Source: Lichenicola sp964658455
Lineage (GTDB): Bacteria > Pseudomonadota > Alphaproteobacteria > Acetobacterales > Acetobacteraceae
Direction: 5' to 3'
Assembly (NCBI GenBank): GCA_964658455.1
Contig: CAZZZA010000121.1
Location: 1 to 9,079 of the forward strand
Length of the DNA stretch: 9,079 nt
Shown one piece after another: positions 8,170 to 9,079 of this stretch. Position numbers and translations under genes: made by a program. Below the pieces are notes generated by a model. It was not told the DNA's origin and made no database searches. It saw only the letters and a program-made list of their open reading frames with translations. Position 1 is the stretch's first letter. Each line of letters starts with the position of its first letter.

Positions 8170-9079
8170 ATGACCCAGGCGCCGACCGATCGCCAGACCC
8201 TGGTCCGGGACCGCGCCGGGCGCGATTTCCGCGCCTTCGACGATGCGCGCGAGGCGGTGGCGCGCATCATCGAACTCTATCTCGAGAGCGTGGCGCTGCT
8301 GCGCGACACCTTCGCAGCGCAAGGCGCGATCGCCGCCTCGGAGGCGGTCTATCCCTATCTGGCGATCGAGATCGACAGCGCGCCCTCGCTGCTCGACGAC
8401 AGGTTTCCCTACGGGGTGCTGCTGGAGCCCGGCTTCTACGGCACCACCCTGACCCGTCCGGCCCTGTTCGAGGGCTACCTGGTCGAACAGATCGAGCTGC
8501 TGCTGCGGCACTATCGCCGCCCGGTGCTGGTCGGCCGCTCGCACCGGCCGATCCCGCTGCCCTACGTGGTCGAGGATGCGGTCATCGACGGCAGCGACGA
8601 GGACATGCGCCGGCTGGGCGCGCGTTTCGCGCTGCCCGATCTCGCCGCGACCGACGACCTGATCGCCAACTGCCAGCTCATTCCAGATCCGGACCAGCCG
8701 CGGCCGTTGTCGCTGTTCACCGCCGAGCGCACCGACTACGCGCTGGCCCGGCTGCACCATTACACCGGAACCGCGCCTGCGCATTTCCAGCGTTTCGTGC
8801 TGCTGACCAACTACCAGCGCTATGTCGACGAGTTTCGCGACTACGGCCTGGCGCGGCTCAGGGACGGCGACGAATACCGGCATTTCGTCGAACCCGGCGA
8901 CATCATCCATCGCGGCGACGGCGAGGGCGCCGGCGGTGTCGCGACCCGGCCCGGGTCGCTGCCGCAGATGCCGGCCTACCACCTGGTGCGTCCGGACGGC
9001 GACGGCATCACCCTGATCAATATTGGCGTCGGCCCGTCCAACGCCAAGACCATCACCGACCATGTCGCGGTGCTGCGGC
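8170..9079 (+). CDS. amn: AMP nucleosidase (N-terminal part; continues beyond window)
   Basis: Hydrolyses AMP to adenine and ribose 5-phosphate, a route for purine salvage and control of the adenylate pool; cytoplasmic. The frame from ATG 8170 (SD GGAG, eight bases away) is open to the window end and gives 303 residues, about two thirds of the roughly 480 expected. Visible are the Amn-specific N-terminal domain (about 20-180, with YPYLAIEID and EPGFYGTTLTRPALF) and the diagnostic RTDYALARLHHYTGT (187-201) followed by FVLLTNYQRYVDEF (209-222). The start of the nucleoside-phosphorylase-like fold is GITLINIGVGPSNAKTITDH (279-298). The rest of the catalytic domain, including the catalytic aspartate near the C-terminus, lies outside the window. 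Nothing suggests truncation in the organism. It is divergent from the EamA gene. Confidence 0.93.
   Translation, partial: MTQAPTDRQTLVRDRAGRDFRAFDDAREAVARIIELYLESVALLRDTFAAQGAIAASEAVYPYLAIEIDSAPSLLDDRFPYGVLLEPGFYGTTLTRPALFEGYLVEQIELLLRHYRRPVLVGRSHRPIPLPYVVEDAVIDGSDEDMRRLGARFALPDLAATDDLIANCQLIPDPDQPRPLSLFTAERTDYALARLHHYTGTAPAHFQRFVLLTNYQRYVDEFRDYGLARLRDGDEYRHFVEPGDIIHRGDGEGAGGVATRPGSLPQMPAYHLVRPDGDGITLINIGVGPSNAKTITDHVAVLR

Noticed and set aside
7723..9063. 446-codon minus-strand open frame covering amn and the start of the EamA gene
   Set aside because: No domain is visible, and it is antisense to the diagnostic AMP nucleosidase motifs (RTDYALARLHHYTGT, LLTNYQRYVDEF).

Overview
High-GC DNA with dense, short-gapped genes and strong third-position G/C bias. 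The gene content (fused CUT2 sugar ATPase, TonB with a proline-rich linker, AMP nucleosidase, EamA exporter) suggests an alphaproteobacterium, perhaps Acetobacteraceae/Rhodospirillales. That placement is inference from style and content; there is no rRNA or marker gene here. I see no tRNA, rRNA, CRISPR array, insertion sequence or phage gene.

Region A (about 1-5202, all on the minus strand, reading right to left) is a sugar-utilisation operon. The order is a TIM-barrel sugar isomerase (5202-4204), a periplasmic sugar-binding protein resembling E. coli AlsB (4136-3081), a fused two-domain sugar ATPase (3057-1540), an RbsC/AlsC-type permease (1540-566), and an RpiR/MurR-family regulator (563 to beyond base 1). 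The ATPase-permease junction overlaps by one base (TGATG) and the regulator starts two bases after the permease stop, so the last three genes are clearly co-transcribed. Likely logic: the binding protein delivers a rare hexose or deoxyhexose to the ABC importer, the isomerase turns the aldose into a ketose, and the RpiR protein senses a phosphorylated product. No kinase is visible; one may lie beyond the left edge.

Region B (5268-5948, minus) is a compact AlkA-type 3-methyladenine DNA glycosylase. It is probably unrelated to the sugar genes despite sharing their strand.

Region C (about 6090-7161, plus) is a TonB-family energy transducer. It is interrupted by a run of ten Ns (6748-6757), and the reading frame differs on the two sides, so this looks like an assembly gap of wrong nominal length rather than a broken gene. 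Its stop codon shares a CTAG with the stop of the convergent EamA transporter (8087-7158, minus).

Region D (8170 to the right edge, plus) is the first 303 residues of an AMP nucleosidase (amn), divergent from the EamA gene. It and the RpiR gene run off the window ends. I found no wholly new system; the most informative item is the sugar module, whose parts point toward D-allose/D-allulose or L-rhamnose-type chemistry.
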